64,000 nt of DNA from Flavobacterium haoranii (GTDB taxonomy: Bacteria > Bacteroidota > Bacteroidia > Flavobacteriales > Flavobacteriaceae): the NCBI RefSeq assembly GCF_009363055.1, contig NZ_CP045292.1, positions 1,488,001-1,552,000 on the forward strand, written 5' to 3'. The notes below the pieces were generated by a model, which was not told the DNA's origin, did no database searches, and worked only from the letters and a program-made list of their open reading frames with translations. Positions 8,264 through 17,240 of the stretch are shown in pieces. The stretch's first letter is position 1, and each line of letters begins with the position of its first letter. Both the position numbers and the translations under genes were made by a program.

Positions 8264-9295
8264 TTATTTTTCTAAACTCACACGTGTAAAGATAGGAAAA
8301 TGATCACTCAATTTTACTTTAGTATCATTTTTAAACTTTTTAATTTTAAACTGATTGTCGGTAAAAATGTAATCGATGCGCGCTGGATAAAAATCAAAAT
8401 TATACGATTTCCCAAAGCCTTTACCAGCTGTTTCAAATGCATCTTTCATTTCGCCTTTGATAGTTCTGTAAACGTACGAAAAAGCGCTATTATTCATATC
8501 GCCACAAATAATTTTTGGATACGAACAATTTTGATAATGCTCTTTTATCATTTCGGCTTGTAATTGTTGTTCGCTAAATGCCTCACTTATTCGTTTAAAG
8601 ATAAATTTCGATTTATTTTCATCTATATTTTCATGAATATCAGTACTAATCTTTATCGATTGTAAATGCATGCTATAAACACGAATTGTATCTTTTAAGT
8701 TAACGATATCTGCAAAAATTACATTATTTGATGATTCAGGAAAATCAATTTCTCCTTTGTTAATAATTTCAAATTTTGAATAAATTGCCTGACCATATTT
8801 ATTTTTACCTCCTTTAACTTCAACAAACTTATAAGGAAAATTACGAAGTCTTACACGATCATTTGGCGAATACTCTTGCAAACATAAAATATCCGGATTG
8901 TAATCTTGAATTACTTCTGTTATTTGCTCAGGAACATCTTGAGCTGGCAACCATTCGTACAAATTAAACAACCTTACGTTGTAACTCATTAAAGTAATGT
9001 CATTCGTTTCTGAAGGTAAATTATTCTCTGAGAACTTATAAAATTTATTGATAAAGGTAATTCCGAAGAACAAAACCATTCCAGATAACAACATTTTTCG
9101 TTTCAATTGTAATGCCCATAATGCAAAAAAAGCAGCATTTAAAATTAAAAACAAAGGCATTAAAAGTGTTAGCACACTCAAAAAAGGAAAAAATTTAGGT
9201 GCTAAAAAAGGTAATATATAAGCAAGAAAAGTTAATAAAGCCAAAACCTTATTAAAGAAAAAAACAACTTTACTTATAAACGATTCTTCTCGCAT
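8264..9295 (-). CDS. Endonuclease/exonuclease/phosphatase family membrane protein
   Basis: The 343-residue protein has three N-terminal hydrophobic helices (roughly residues 10-95) and then an EEP-fold domain. Catalytic landmarks are SYNVRLFN, LCLQEYSPN with the metal-binding Glu, CGDMNNSAFS, ARIDYIFTD and the terminal SDHFPI with Asp-His. Such metal-dependent phosphodiesterases cleave nucleic acids or phospholipids; with the membrane anchor and likely periplasmic catalytic domain, the substrate remains unknown. Its ATG directly abuts the stop of the upstream rhomboid gene, so they form one operon with mutL. Confidence 0.85.
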   Translation of the reverse strand: MREESFISKVVFFFNKVLALLTFLAYILPFLAPKFFPFLSVLTLLMPLFLILNAAFFALWALQLKRKMLLSGMVLFFGITFINKFYKFSENNLPSETNDITLMSYNVRLFNLYEWLPAQDVPEQITEVIQDYNPDILCLQEYSPNDRVRLRNFPYKFVEVKGGKNKYGQAIYSKFEIINKGEIDFPESSNNVIFADIVNLKDTIRVYSMHLQSIKISTDIHENIDENKSKFIFKRISEAFSEQQLQAEMIKEHYQNCSYPKIICGDMNNSAFSYVYRTIKGEMKDAFETAGKGFGKSYNFDFYPARIDYIFTDNQFKIKKFKNDTKVKLSDHFPIFTRVSLEK

Positions 9296-10153
9296 TTATT
9301 TACCAGCTTTAAACAAAAACTCTTTTTCTTCTTTCGTTAAACTATCGTAACCAGATTGACTAATTTTATCCAAAATATCATCAATTTTCTTTTGATTGAT
9401 GTCCTTAGAAAAATTTGAATTAGTAGTATTGATGTTGCTATTCTTATGAACAGCTTTAAATGGGGGCTTCTTTTTCTTAGGTTTTTGCAAATCTTCGAAA
9501 AAGTCTTGCAATATAGAAATTGGTTTTGATAAATCAAATCCTCTTTGTAAAGTTTTAATATAGATAAAGCCAAATAAAGCTCCTGCTAAATGCGCTAAAT
9601 GTCCACCACTATTTTCAATTGGTAATTGTACCAAATCGAATAATAATAAAACTAGTGCAACTTGCCATAATTTTACCCTGCCAATTAAAGCCAATCGCAA
9701 TTCCATGTAAGGCGCATAAACAGCTGTGGCAATTAAAACACCCATTATAGCACCACTTGCTCCAACTAATTTTGTTGAAATTCCAAGCGTAGAATAAATT
9801 CCTACATACACTAAACCCGAAAATATTCCAGTAAGAATATACAAACCTAGCATTTGCCTGTCGGTAAAAAAAGTAGCAAATAATCTTCCAGCAAAGTGAA
9901 GCACCATCATGTTGAATAATAAATGTAAAAATCCAGCATGTAAGAACATATAAGTAAATACTGTCCAAGGATTTGTACCAAAAACTGTTACCGATGACGA
10001 CAATGCCAACCAATTAGGGTACACAAAAGTTTTATAAGAAAAGCTATAAAACAAAGGCAATGAAATAATATACAACGCCACATTAAGGAATATCAACTTT
10101 TGTGCTATTCCTCCTGTTTTGTATTGAAATTTTAAATCGTCTAAAATTGGCAT
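9296..10153 (-). CDS. Rhomboid family intramembrane serine protease
   Basis: The 285-residue protein has about six membrane helices. It carries HAGFLHLLFNM in the second helix, the catalytic serine motif VGASGAIMG and the catalytic histidine in GGHLAHLAGALFGF. The C-terminal 70 residues are a basic cytosolic tail. Rhomboids cut transmembrane helices within the membrane. It is the second of two tandem rhomboid genes downstream of mutL, a frequent arrangement in Flavobacteria, and its stop codon abuts the next gene. Confidence 0.92.
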   Translation of the reverse strand: MPILDDLKFQYKTGGIAQKLIFLNVALYIISLPLFYSFSYKTFVYPNWLALSSSVTVFGTNPWTVFTYMFLHAGFLHLLFNMMVLHFAGRLFATFFTDRQMLGLYILTGIFSGLVYVGIYSTLGISTKLVGASGAIMGVLIATAVYAPYMELRLALIGRVKLWQVALVLLLFDLVQLPIENSGGHLAHLAGALFGFIYIKTLQRGFDLSKPISILQDFFEDLQKPKKKKPPFKAVHKNSNINTTNSNFSKDINQKKIDDILDKISQSGYDSLTKEEKEFLFKAGK

Positions 10154-10227
10154 TTTTTTTATTTTTTACACCCCTAAAGTCCCCTCACGGGACAATTCAA
10201 ATTTCTAAATTCTGAATTCTAATTTAA

Positions 10228-11030
10228 CTATCTATCCCAACGGTTATTATGAAATTGATTTTTCTTCCAATACCACATCATAATAAAACCAAACAAAGCA
10301 CCTCCTAAATGAGCAAAATGCGCAATACCAGTACTTCCACCAAAAAGCGGATTTCCGTTTAAACCTAAATATAAATCTATTAACAATAAAGCGGGTACAA
10401 AATATTTAGCTTTTACAGGAACTGGTAAAAACAACAACATCAATTCGGCATTAGGAAACATAAATGCAAACGCTACCAATAAACCATATATTGCACCAGA
10501 AGCTCCTAAAGAACCCGATTGATTTATACAAGCAGCATTAAAAAGTGATTCAAATTGCTCGTTATTAAAATGATATTTTTCTAATAAATCTTGAATTTGA
10601 GGTATTAAAAGTTCGCTTTTATAATAATTACCATCCGACATATTTTTATTCAACATTTCATGCAAATCTGCACTTGAAATATTCATTGAACTTAAATCGG
10701 CTAAAATGGTATGTAATTCATAATAAGTAAACAAATTATGCAATAAAGCTGCTCCTAATCCACAAGAAATGTAAAAAAACAAGAACTTTTTACTCCCCCA
10801 AAATTGTTCAAGTGTACTACCAAAAGTCACTAAAGCAAACATATTAAAAAAGATATGACCTACTCCGCCATGCATGAACATACTTGAAATAGGTTGCCAA
10901 AGCGAAATTTATCACTTTCGAAATAATACATTGTTAAAAGTTCTTTTGCCTGAGGAACCGCATAACTTCCTATAAAGAATATAATATTAATTATAAGCAA
11001 ATGCTTAACCATATCTGTCATTCTCATCAT
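10228..11030 (-). pseudogene. Rhomboid family protease, frameshifted (probably intact in the organism)
   Basis: The long 217-codon piece (10228-10881) begins at MFMHGGVGHIFFNM, inside the second helix, so it lacks the first membrane helix. That missing part is present upstream in another frame: an ATG at 11028-11030 overlapping the mutL TGA, then MTDMVKHLLIINIIFFIGSY and a segment ending DKFRF. Adding one T (an A on the plus strand) at the AAA of 10899-10901 gives FRFWQPISSMFMHGG and a complete protein of about 267 residues. The catalytic GASGAIYG and AHFAHLGGALFGF motifs are intact. I read this as a missing base in the sequence rather than a dead gene. Confidence 0.85.
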
Positions 11031-12898
11031 AATGCAAATTTTTTATCTAAATCTTCCACACTCAAGGTAATGAAAGTAGGTTTATTAAAAGGTGACACGT
11101 TTGGATCTTTACATGCAAAAAGAGAATTTACTAAGTTTTCTTGCTCTTTTACATTTAAAAAAGTTCCTGTTTTAATTGCTAAGCTTTTTGCCATAGTTTT
11201 AGCAATACCATCATTTAACGAAAAACTATTTTCTGGAATTTCATTTTGTAAATTAGATAACAATTCTTCTAAAACAATGGATACTTCGCTTTCTTGAATG
11301 TTAACCGGAATACCTGAAATTAAAATACTTTCGCTACCAATTTCGTCAAAAATAAATCCTGTATTTTCTAATGAAGGTTTTAATTCTTCAATAAATTGAA
11401 TTTCATCAAATGAATAAAACAATTCTAATGGAAATAGTAATTTTTGACTAGATGCACTTTGTACCGTAATATTAGCTAAAAATTGTTCATATAAAACGCG
11501 TTGATGTGCTTTGTTTTGATCTACAACCAACATTCCCGATTTAATAGAACTTACTATATATTTTTTATGAATTTGATAAGTTGTAGTAGTCTTTTCTACT
11601 TCAGTTTCATCAAACAACGAACCTGTTACTTCTTCGCTTTCAAATGAAATGGAAACAACTTCCTCTGTATCCGACTTTAAATCTACATACAAACTTTCCC
11701 ACGAAGCCGATTCGCGTTTAGGAAAATTACTTTTAAAACCAAACGAACTAGAGCTAGATGTAGTCGTAGTAGCTTTAGTTGAAACTTCCTCAGCAAATGG
11801 ATTAAAATTAGCATCGACTTGAATAATAGGCATCGACGAATCTTTATCTTTATACTCATAGGGAGTATCTAGATTAGGATCGCGTTCAAAATCTAAAACT
11901 GGAGCTACATTAAACTGACCTAAACTATGTTTTACTGATGCTCTTAAAATAGCATACAACGATTGCTCATCGTCAAACTTAATTTCCGTTTTAGTAGGGT
12001 GAATATTAATATCTATGGTATGTGGTGGTACTTGTAGATATAAAAAGTAACTAGGCTGATTTCCTTCTTTCAATAAACCTTCATAGGCACTCATTAAAGC
12101 ATGATGCAAATAACTGCTTTTTATGAAACGATCGTTTACAAAGAAAAACTGTTCGCCTCTACTCTTTTTTGCAAATTCGGGCTTGCCTATAAATCCGCTA
12201 ATTTTTACAATCTCCGTTTCTTCAGTTACTGGAACTAACTTTTCATTTGATTTTCCTCCTAAAATGTTTACAATTCTTTGTCGGTAATTAGAAGCTGGTA
12301 AATTAAATACTTCACTTCCATTATGAATCAAGGTAAAATAAATATTAGGGTGTGCCAAAACTACTCGTTGAAACTCATCAATAATATGACGCATTTCTAC
12401 CACATCTGATTTTAAAAAATTGCGTCTTGCCGGAATATTAAAAAATAAATTCTTAATTAAAAAAGAAGTGCCTTTTGGTAATACTGCTACTTCTTGAGAA
12501 ACAAACTTGCTCCCTTCAATTACTAAATGAATTCCTAATTCTTCTTGATCTTGTTTTGTTTTTAATTCAACATGAGCAATTGCAGCAATTGATGCTAGAG
12601 CTTCTCCTCTAAATCCTTTGGTATGCAAATCAAACAAATCTTCGGCATGGCGAATTTTTGAAGTTGCATGACGCTCAAAGCACAAACGAGCATCGGTAAC
12701 ATTCATACCAACACCGTTGTCTATAACTTGGATTAGAGTTTTACCAGCATCTTTAACTACTAGTTTAATATCTGTTGCTTTTGCATCGATACTATTTTCT
12801 AGTAATTCTTTTACTACTGAAGCTGGTCGTTGCACCACTTCTCCAGCAGCTATTTGGTTCGCTACATGATCTGGTAATAGTTGAATTACATTAGGCAT
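11027..12898 (-). CDS. mutL: DNA mismatch repair protein MutL
   Basis: The 623-residue protein has the GHKL ATPase domain with ELLENSIDA, IDNGVGM and KGFRGEALASI, a transducer domain ending around residue 330, an acidic linker rich in Ser/Thr, and a C-terminal dimerisation domain. MutL links MutS mismatch recognition to strand removal. The nuclease signature DQHA(X)2E is degenerate here (DQNKAHQRVLYE), and ACR and CPHGRP are also replaced (AKSLAIK, SPFNKP). Loss of the intrinsic nicking activity is therefore likely, or a different motif is used. The ATG abuts the stop of the small membrane protein upstream, and a rhomboid start overlaps its TGA. Confidence 0.96.
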   Translation of the reverse strand: MPNVIQLLPDHVANQIAAGEVVQRPASVVKELLENSIDAKATDIKLVVKDAGKTLIQVIDNGVGMNVTDARLCFERHATSKIRHAEDLFDLHTKGFRGEALASIAAIAHVELKTKQDQEELGIHLVIEGSKFVSQEVAVLPKGTSFLIKNLFFNIPARRNFLKSDVVEMRHIIDEFQRVVLAHPNIYFTLIHNGSEVFNLPASNYRQRIVNILGGKSNEKLVPVTEETEIVKISGFIGKPEFAKKSRGEQFFFVNDRFIKSSYLHHALMSAYEGLLKEGNQPSYFLYLQVPPHTIDINIHPTKTEIKFDDEQSLYAILRASVKHSLGQFNVAPVLDFERDPNLDTPYEYKDKDSSMPIIQVDANFNPFAEEVSTKATTTTSSSSSFGFKSNFPKRESASWESLYVDLKSDTEEVVSISFESEEVTGSLFDETEVEKTTTTYQIHKKYIVSSIKSGMLVVDQNKAHQRVLYEQFLANITVQSASSQKLLFPLELFYSFDEIQFIEELKPSLENTGFIFDEIGSESILISGIPVNIQESEVSIVLEELLSNLQNEIPENSFSLNDGIAKTMAKSLAIKTGTFLNVKEQENLVNSLFACKDPNVSPFNKPTFITLSVEDLDKKFAL

Positions 12899-13186
12899 TT
12901 ATTTTCTTTTGAAGATCGATAAATCAAAATCAATTATAAATAAAAAAATCAATAACAAGATTCCAATAATAATTAAAATTCGGTTATTTGCTTCTTTGTT
13001 TTTATTGTATTTATAATCATTTAGTGCTTTTATAAATTTAGTTTTCAAACCTTTATTAGAGCCAATAGTAACACGATAATCGTCGAATTTTTGTTTAATT
13101 TCAAACGGACTACCTTCTCCATCTTGTTCGTAATACCTTGGTTGGTAACTAAACTTTTTATTTTTTCTTTTTGCCAAAAGTCCCAT
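12899..13186 (-). CDS. Small single-pass membrane protein (Flavobacteria, upstream of mutL)
   Basis: The 95-residue protein has an N-terminal basic segment with KKFSYQPRYY, a charged middle and one hydrophobic helix near the C-terminus (ILIIIGILLLIFLFIIDF). The upstream neighbour at 13198 has the matching TFNYQPRF motif and a C-terminal helix, so the two are paralogues. Homologues have been labelled riboflavin synthase subunit beta in databases because of the nearby ribH; the sequence gives no support for that. Function unknown. It is followed without spacing by mutL. Confidence 0.7.
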   Translation of the reverse strand: MGLLAKRKNKKFSYQPRYYEQDGEGSPFEIKQKFDDYRVTIGSNKGLKTKFIKALNDYKYNKNKEANNRILIIIGILLLIFLFIIDFDLSIFKRK

Positions 13187-13197
13187 TTTGTTCAGTT

Positions 13198-13434
13198 TTA
13201 ATTAATATACATGTCTAATGCATAAATCCCAAGCAATAATAATACCAATAAAAGTAGTAACGACCACATGGGCAAAACCGATTTCACTTTTCTGTTTTGT
13301 TTATGCTCTTCTTTCCATTTTGAAACAAAATCATTTTTCGATTCAGAATCGCTGGTATTCAAACTCTTATTTTCACCAGAAAACCTCGGTTGATAGTTAA
13401 AAGTTCTATTTTTAGACGACTTTATTAATTTCAT
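13198..13434 (-). CDS. Small single-pass membrane protein, paralogue of the 12899 gene
   Basis: The 78-residue protein contains NRTFNYQPRFSG near the N-terminus, a polar middle, and a C-terminal membrane helix (SLLLLLVLLLLGIYAL). It resembles its downstream neighbour in layout and in the F-x-YQPR motif, suggesting a local duplication. It is the first gene of the operon leading into mutL and the rhomboids, and follows the terminator at 13514-13541. Function unknown. Confidence 0.65.
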   Translation of the reverse strand: MKLIKSSKNRTFNYQPRFSGENKSLNTSDSESKNDFVSKWKEEHKQNRKVKSVLPMWSLLLLLVLLLLGIYALDMYIN

Positions 13435-13513
13435 TCCAAACGTAAAAATATGATATTGGTAAAGATTTTCAAAAATACGGATTTTTGAGCGTTATTCTCT
13501 CAATTATTTGTTA

Positions 13514-13541
13514 ACAAAAAATCCCGAACAAGTCGGGATTT
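13514..13541 (-). terminator. Rho-independent terminator after ribH
   Basis: AAATCCCGA (13519-13527) pairs with TCGGGATTT (13533-13541) around a short loop. On the minus strand the stem is followed by a T-tract, right after the ribH stop. Confidence 0.85.
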
Positions 13542-13564
13542 AGCGTTTTGAAAACGAATATTTT

Positions 13565-14053
13565 TTAAATCGACTTATTTAAAGCTACCATTTTAATTGC
13601 AGCGATAGCCGCTTCAGTTCCTTTGTTACCGTGTTTACCACCACTTCTATCGATAGATTGTTGCATGTTGTTATCGGTTAACACACAAAAGATTGTGGGA
13701 ATATCGTATTTAATATTCAAATCTTTAATTCCTTGTGTTACGCCTTCACATACAAATTCGAAATGCATCGTTTCTCCTTTAATAACACTCCCAATAACAA
13801 TAACGCAATCTACATTTTGAGTTTGAATCATTCTGTTAGCTCCAAAAGTTAATTCAAAACTTCCAGGTACATTCCAACGCACAATATTTTCCTCTAAAGT
13901 ACCGCAATCTAAAAGTGCTGCTTTAGCACCATTAAACAATCCTTCTGTTATGGTTTCATTCCACTCTGAAACAACAATCCCAAACCGAAAATCTTTCGCG
14001 TTTGGGATTGTGTTTTTATCGTATTGTGATAAATTTTTATTTTCTGTAGCCAT
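13565..14053 (-). CDS. ribH: 6,7-dimethyl-8-ribityllumazine synthase
   Basis: The 162-residue enzyme condenses 5-amino-6-ribitylamino-uracil with 3,4-dihydroxy-2-butanone 4-phosphate in the penultimate step of riboflavin synthesis. Visible family signatures are VSEWNETIT near residue 30, VPGSFELTFGA, the GSVIKGETMHFEFVCEG segment with the catalytic histidine, and IPTIFCVLT. Such proteins form icosahedral or pentameric shells. It lies 6 bases after the TPR membrane protein gene and ends at a strong terminator. Confidence 0.96.
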   Translation of the reverse strand: MATENKNLSQYDKNTIPNAKDFRFGIVVSEWNETITEGLFNGAKAALLDCGTLEENIVRWNVPGSFELTFGANRMIQTQNVDCVIVIGSVIKGETMHFEFVCEGVTQGIKDLNIKYDIPTIFCVLTDNNMQQSIDRSGGKHGNKGTEAAIAAIKMVALNKSI

Positions 14054-14059
14054 TATAGC

Positions 14060-14851
14060 TTATTTTGTCATTTCAATATAAGCATCAACATTCATTGATT
14101 CTCTCATACCTTCATAATTTTCTTTAATTTGAGTGTATAATTTATGAGCTTCTTCTTTTTTATTGTTTAAGAATGCCAATTGAGCCGCTTTTAATAAGAA
14201 TCTTGGAGATGTATAATCATTCTCGTTCATTGAAGCCGCTTTTTTATAAGCTTCAATTGCATCTTCTACTTTATTTAATTCTGAATACACATCACCTAAA
14301 GCTCCTTGTGCCATTGCTCCTAAAACTGCATCGTCTGATTTAAATTTCAATAAAAATGTTTCAGCATTTTTGAAGTCTTTTAATTGTAAATAAGACATCC
14401 CAGCGTAGTAATTAGCTAAGTTTCCAGATTTTGTTCCAGAATATTGTTCAGCTACACCAACAAATCCTAATTTACCTTCACCACCTTTAAGTGCTAAATT
14501 AAATAATGAATCTTTAGCCGTATCTGTAGCAGCCAATGCATCATTAAAATAAGTTTGTGCTTGGTAAATATCGTTTAAAGCTTTATCTTCTTTAGGTTCT
14601 ACAGCAAACTTGTTGAAAAAGAAGTATCCCAATGTTAAAATTGCGATTGCTCCAACAACTCCTAAAATAACTTTTTGATTTTTAGCTACCCACTCCTCTG
14701 TTTTGTTAGCAGTTTCATCTAATGTATCAAAAACCTCTGCAGTAGTACTTTCACCAGTTTCTACAACTTCTTCAAATTCATTGAACTCATTTTCAACGTT
14801 TTCATCTTTCGGTTTTGGTGCTTTATACCCTCTTTTGTTATATGTTGCCAT
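14060..14851 (-). CDS. Tetratricopeptide-repeat membrane protein (YfgM-like)
   Basis: The 263-residue protein has an acidic N-terminal cytoplasmic region, one membrane helix at about residues 63-80 (VILGVVGAIAILTLGYFFF) and a periplasmic part with several TPR motifs, e.g. KNAETFLLKF, ALGDVYSELNKVEDAIEAYKKAA and AQLAFLNNKKEEAHKLY. This layout resembles YfgM/ancillary SecYEG-translocon proteins, but the family link is tentative. It is co-transcribed with ribH, as is usual in Flavobacteria, without any known functional tie. Confidence 0.75.
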   Translation of the reverse strand: MATYNKRGYKAPKPKDENVENEFNEFEEVVETGESTTAEVFDTLDETANKTEEWVAKNQKVILGVVGAIAILTLGYFFFNKFAVEPKEDKALNDIYQAQTYFNDALAATDTAKDSLFNLALKGGEGKLGFVGVAEQYSGTKSGNLANYYAGMSYLQLKDFKNAETFLLKFKSDDAVLGAMAQGALGDVYSELNKVEDAIEAYKKAASMNENDYTSPRFLLKAAQLAFLNNKKEEAHKLYTQIKENYEGMRESMNVDAYIEMTK

Positions 14852-14964
14852 TTATTAGAAATTTATTGAGGTGCAAAAATATAATTTTTATTGAAACTCG
14901 CACAAAAAATTAATTCAAAATTCAAAATCAAATTAAATTTAAATCAAATAATTATATAATCTGT

Positions 14965-14972
14965 TACTTTTG
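14965..14972 (+). promoter_or_regulatory. Candidate Bacteroidota -7 box upstream of recF
   Basis: TACTTTTG matches the TAnnTTTG consensus and would start transcription about 10-15 bases before the recF start codon. No clear TTTG is seen at -33, so confidence is moderate. Confidence 0.4.
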
Positions 14973-14991
14973 CATTTAAAATCGCATCATT

Positions 14992-16071
14992 TTGTTTTTA
15001 AAAGAACTCCATTTAATTAATTATAAAAATATAAGCCAACAAGATTTTATTTTCGACAGTAAAATAAATTGTTTTGTAGGTAAAAATGGTATTGGTAAAA
15101 CCAATATTTTAGATGCTATTTATCAATTAGCTTACACCAAAAGTTATTTTAATCCGCAAGCCGTTCAAAACATTAAACACGATGAAGATTTTTTTGTTAT
15201 CGACGCTGCATTTAACAAAGAAAGTAAAGAAGAAAAAATAACGTGTAGTTTAAAAAGAGGGCAAAAAAAAGTTATTAAGCGCAACAACAAGCCCTATGAA
15301 AAATTATCAGAGCACATCGGATTAATTCCTCTTGTTATGATTTCTCCTGCCGATAGTGATTTAATTTCAGAAGGAAGTGAAACGAGAAGAAAATTTATAG
15401 ATGGCGTTATTGCTACTTCAGATAATTTATTTTTAAACGAACTATTACAATATCAAAAGCTTATTGCTCAACGCAATGCATTATTAAAATATTTTGCTGT
15501 AAATCATGTTTTCGACCAAGATAATTTAGCGATTTACGACGAACAAATTATTCCGTTAGGAAATCAAATTTTCGAAAAAAGGAAAAGTTTTTTAGCTCAA
15601 TTTGTTCCTATTTTTAAAAAATATTACGCAGAAATTTCAAACGAAGCCGAAGAAGTCGATTTAGTGTATCAAAGTCAGTTATTAGAAAAATCTTTTGACA
15701 ACCTTTTAAAGGAAAATCTAAACAAAGATCGAGCACTTCAGTACACGAGTTCAGGAATACACAAAGACGATTTAAACTTCGAAATAAGCGGTTATCCAGT
15801 TAAGAAATTTGGTTCTCAAGGTCAACAAAAATCGTTTTTAATAGCATTAAAGTTGGCACAATTTGAATTTTTAAAACAGAAAAGTGGCGCTGCTCCTATT
15901 CTACTTTTTGACGACATTTTTGATAAATTAGATGCTTCAAGAGTAGAAAAAATTGTAACTATGGTAAACAATGATGTTTTTGGACAAATTTTTATTTCAG
16001 ACACACATGAAGAACGTACTGAAACCATTGTAAAACAAACACATCAATCTTATAAAATATTTAGACTTTAG
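14992..16071 (+). CDS. recF: DNA replication/repair protein RecF
   Basis: The 359-residue ABC-type ATPase has Walker [16 protein letters not shown] near residue 30, the signature [18 protein letters not shown] near residue 270, and Walker [14 protein letters not shown]. RecF, with RecO and RecR, loads RecA at gaps in DNA. The best start is the TTG at 14992, because the protein then begins [12 protein letters not shown] as in relatives; no in-frame ATG lies at the correct place. It is transcribed away from the TPR-ribH operon. The oriC-dnaA-dnaN region is not here. Confidence 0.95.
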   Translation: MFLKELHLINYKNISQQDFIFDSKINCFVGKNGIGKTNILDAIYQLAYTKSYFNPQAVQNIKHDEDFFVIDAAFNKESKEEKITCSLKRGQKKVIKRNNKPYEKLSEHIGLIPLVMISPADSDLISEGSETRRKFIDGVIATSDNLFLNELLQYQKLIAQRNALLKYFAVNHVFDQDNLAIYDEQIIPLGNQIFEKRKSFLAQFVPIFKKYYAEISNEAEEVDLVYQSQLLEKSFDNLLKENLNKDRALQYTSSGIHKDDLNFEISGYPVKKFGSQGQQKSFLIALKLAQFEFLKQKSGAAPILLFDDIFDKLDASRVEKIVTMVNNDVFGQIFISDTHEERTETIVKQTHQSYKIFRL

Positions 16072-16131
16072 ATTGTTAGATTTAGAGATTGAATGATTAA
16101 ATAATAAAAAATATAATTTTAATTCCAACTT

Positions 16132-16157
16132 GTCACTTCGAGCGGAGTCGAGAAGTA
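16132..16157. repeat. Dispersed intergenic repeat (GTCACTTCGAGCGGAGTCGAGAAGT)
   Basis: This 26-base element contains GTCACTTCGAGC followed by GTCGAGAAGTA. The same blocks occur at 8177-8220. It lies between recF and murB and is the reason an upstream start for murB is rejected. Confidence 0.65.
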
Positions 16158-16171
16158 AAAAAATAAAAAAC

Positions 16172-17179
16172 ATGAACTACCAACATAATTTCTCTTTAAA
16201 AAGCTACAATACCTTTGGAATTGAAGCTTCGGCGCAATCTTTTATTGAAGTTACAAATGAGCAAGAATTAGCAAAAGTTTTAAAGGAAAATCAAAATATT
16301 TTTGTTTTAGGAGGCGGAAGTAATATGCTTTTAACTCAAAACATTAATCAATTAGTTGTTCATGTAAATTTAAAAGGTATCGAAATTGTTCAAGAAGATG
16401 CAGATTTTGTTTGGGTAAAAGGAAATGCTGGCGAAAACTGGCACGAATTTGTACAATGGTGTATTACAAAAGACTTTGGTGGTATCGAAAATTTATCGCT
16501 AATTCCTGGAAATGTAGGCACTACTCCTATCCAAAATATTGGTGCTTATGGTGTGGAAATTAAAGACACCATGTTTAGTTGCGAAGCTATGGAAATTGCA
16601 ACTCAAAAAATGCGAATTTTCACCAATGCGGAATGTGAATTTGCTTACCGCGAAAGTATTTTTAAAAACGAATTAAAAGGACAATTTATCATTACATCGG
16701 TAATTTATAAATTAACAAAAAAGAACCACAACCTCAACACTTCTTATGGTGCTATTGATGCCGAATTAGTAAAAATGAATGTTGAAAAACCTACTATAAA
16801 AACAATTAGCGAAGCGGTAATCGCCATTCGTAGTAGTAAATTACCAAACCCTAAAGACCTTGGAAATAGCGGAAGTTTCTTCAAAAACCCAATTATTTCT
16901 AAAGCACAATATGACAAAGCTGTGGAACGATTTCCTGAAATGCCACACTATAAAGTTTCAGATAATGAAGTTAAAGTTCCTGCGGGTTGGCTTATTGAGC
17001 AGGCTGGTTTTAAAGGAAAACGTTTTGGCGATGCAGGAATTCATAAAAACCAGGCTTTAGTTCTAGTAAATTATGGTGGCGCTACAGGAAAAGAAATTTA
17101 CGATTTATCGAAACTGATTCAAAAAACGGTTTTAGAACAATTTGGAGTTGCTATTGAAGCCGAAGTGAATATTATTTAA
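16172..17179 (+). CDS. murB: UDP-N-acetylenolpyruvoylglucosamine reductase MurB
   Basis: The 335-residue flavoenzyme reduces UDP-GlcNAc-enolpyruvate to UDP-MurNAc in peptidoglycan synthesis. Motifs include the FAD-binding VLGGGSNMLL, IPGNVGTTPIQNIGAYGVEI, the catalytic serine segment GNSGSFFKNP and the C-terminal glutamate region AIEAEVNII. It is the type I, E. coli-like length. I place the start at the ATG 16172 (MNYQHNFSLKSYNTFG), because the upstream in-frame extension reads through a dispersed repeat. Confidence 0.95.
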   Translation: MNYQHNFSLKSYNTFGIEASAQSFIEVTNEQELAKVLKENQNIFVLGGGSNMLLTQNINQLVVHVNLKGIEIVQEDADFVWVKGNAGENWHEFVQWCITKDFGGIENLSLIPGNVGTTPIQNIGAYGVEIKDTMFSCEAMEIATQKMRIFTNAECEFAYRESIFKNELKGQFIITSVIYKLTKKNHNLNTSYGAIDAELVKMNVEKPTIKTISEAVIAIRSSKLPNPKDLGNSGSFFKNPIISKAQYDKAVERFPEMPHYKVSDNEVKVPAGWLIEQAGFKGKRFGDAGIHKNQALVLVNYGGATGKEIYDLSKLIQKTVLEQFGVAIEAEVNII

Positions 17180-17240
17180 ATAATAAGCAAAACGTTATTG
17201 TATAAAATTTTTTATTATTTTTATTGGCAACATATTACCT

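Noticed and set aside
16130..16171. Longer N-terminus of MurB
   Set aside because: The extension reads through the dispersed repeat at 16132-16157; the ATG at 16172 matches the family.
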